Shown: positions 46,028 to 46,612 of the stretch, piece after piece
How the letters are laid out: each line of letters begins with the position of its first letter
How positions within the stretch are numbered: position 1 is the first letter of the stretch
Virus record (IMG/VR): IMGVR_UViG_3300027708_000114
Span: 1-46,612 of that record
Length of the DNA: 46,612 nt
Source: a virus
Reading direction: 5' to 3' (one strand)
The notes under the pieces: generated by a model
Seen by the model: the letters and a program-made list of their open reading frames with translations, nothing else
The model's database searches: none
Told to the model about the DNA's origin: nothing
Program-made: the position numbers and the translations under genes

Positions 46028-46445
46028 TGTGATCGACTCTCAACTGGGCGCGGTCGCCGGGGGTCAGGCCGAAGCGGCTCCAGATTGACCGCAGCGTGGC
46101 CTCAAGGCTGGTGACGACGCGGATGGCCGGATTCATGATGGTGTTTCCGTTGGAGCCGTCGCTGGTCAGCGGCGCGTGCTCGACTTCTTCAAGGGCGCGG
46201 TTGAGTAATGCCTGGATTCGGCAGCCGTTAGCGAACTCATCGACATCCCAGCAGGTCAGAACCCTTTTGCCGATCATGTCGGGAGCGAGCCGGTCCCAGA
46301 TTGCCTGCGCGGCCGGTTCTAGGCCAACCGGTGACACGATGGCGTTCTCCGACGGGATCGGTTCATCGCGGTTGAGGCGCGATTCCTCGACGCCCTCCAG
46401 GGCGCGCAGATGAGTCGGGCGTGGTGTAAATCCTCGCTTTCCCAT
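45987..46445 (-). CDS. terS: Terminase small subunit (P27-like)
   Basis: A 152-aa protein: PTHLRALEGVEESRLNRDEP at the start, AAQAIWDRLAPDMIGKRVLT helix, NTIMNPAIRVVTSLEATLRS and FGLTPGDRAQLRV near the end, matching the P27-type small terminase. It recognises the packaging site. ATG 46445 has AAGGACAG upstream, and it is the first gene after the right-end leader. Confidence 0.88.
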   Translation of the reverse strand: MGKRGFTPRPTHLRALEGVEESRLNRDEPIPSENAIVSPVGLEPAAQAIWDRLAPDMIGKRVLTCWDVDEFANGCRIQALLNRALEEVEHAPLTSDGSNGNTIMNPAIRVVTSLEATLRSIWSRFGLTPGDRAQLRVDHSGGQKTGAEAYIV

Positions 46446-46502
46446 CTGGCTGTCCTTTGCATAAAATGTTGGCCGGCGAACCGTGTCGCACGCACTCAGA
46501 AT

Positions 46503-46537
46503 CGAACAGGTGTTCTATGGCATCGCACAGGCGTTCG
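46503..46537. promoter_or_regulatory. Tandem LexA/SOS-box-like operators and candidate late promoter (right end)
   Basis: CGAACAGGTGTTCT (46503-46516) and CGCACAGGCGTTCG (46524-46537) are degenerate versions of the left-end dyads, again 21 bp apart. On the minus strand a CATAAT -10-like hexamer (about 46538-46543) abuts the second box, 100 bases before the terminase start. An operator over the first promoter of the structural operon fits lysogenic repression or SOS control. The 46446-46612 interval has no gene. Confidence 0.55.
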
Positions 46538-46612
46538 ATTATGCCCTATTGGACCGAATCGCTATTAGACACGACCCAAAAAATTGAGAAGTTGTGGGCA
46601 TTCACGCCCGCT

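Overview
The window looks like the complete, or nearly complete, genome of a temperate siphovirus (HK97-fold head, long tail) of a mycolic-acid-containing actinobacterium, most likely Mycobacterium/Mycolicibacterium or a close relative. Evidence: a lysin B cutinase-like esterase beside a two-domain lysin A, two WhiB proteins, a secreted DUF732-like protein, actinobacterial LexA/SOS-like operators, a tyrosine integrase next to a tRNA-3'-end-like attP, high GC, and dense start/stop overlaps (ATGA, TGATG, GTGA, TAATG). All genes but two lie on the minus strand, so transcription mainly runs from the right end to the left end.

Read in the direction of transcription (high to low coordinates): a leader with paired SOS-like boxes (46.5 kb); small and large terminase, portal, protease, capsid and head-tail connectors (46.4-38.0 kb); major tail protein, tail-assembly chaperones with a CCCAAAA -1 frameshift site, and a tape measure carrying a C39-like peptidase domain (38.0-33.7 kb); a long run of baseplate, fibre and decoration genes, several repetitive or mosaic (33.7-22.5 kb); a papain-like protease, lysin A, lysin B, holin and small membrane proteins (22.5-17.6 kb); a DEDD exonuclease and a putative lipoprotein (17.4-16.4 kb). 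The plus-strand pair repressor-integrase and attP (15.0-16.3 kb) mark the switch to the early region. Early genes (14.9-0.3 kb) comprise an excisionase-like protein, a ParB/PAPS-reductase (IbrB/IbrA-like) cassette, many small Cys-rich proteins, a C5-cytosine methyltransferase, a DUF732-like secreted protein, RecE- and RecT-like recombination genes, an iteron-like array, two WhiB genes and HNH, then two paralogous beta-rich proteins. If the ends join, HNH and this pair lie directly upstream of the terminase genes.

The most unusual locus is 6919-8288. A 341-aa protein resembling the C-terminal half of IS110 transposases (the fold related to Nop domains) is preceded by a strict tandem array of five units. 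Each unit has two 12-nt arms that are reverse complements (57 of 60 positions pair), separated by a 30-nt loop with conserved positions, and units are joined by conserved hexamers. Arm sequence differs from unit to unit while complementarity is kept. This matches the architecture of TIGR-Tas systems (tandem interspaced guide RNA array plus Nop-domain Tas protein) in a nuclease-less form with an unusually long 60-nt period. That is my lead candidate for a novel RNA-guided system here.
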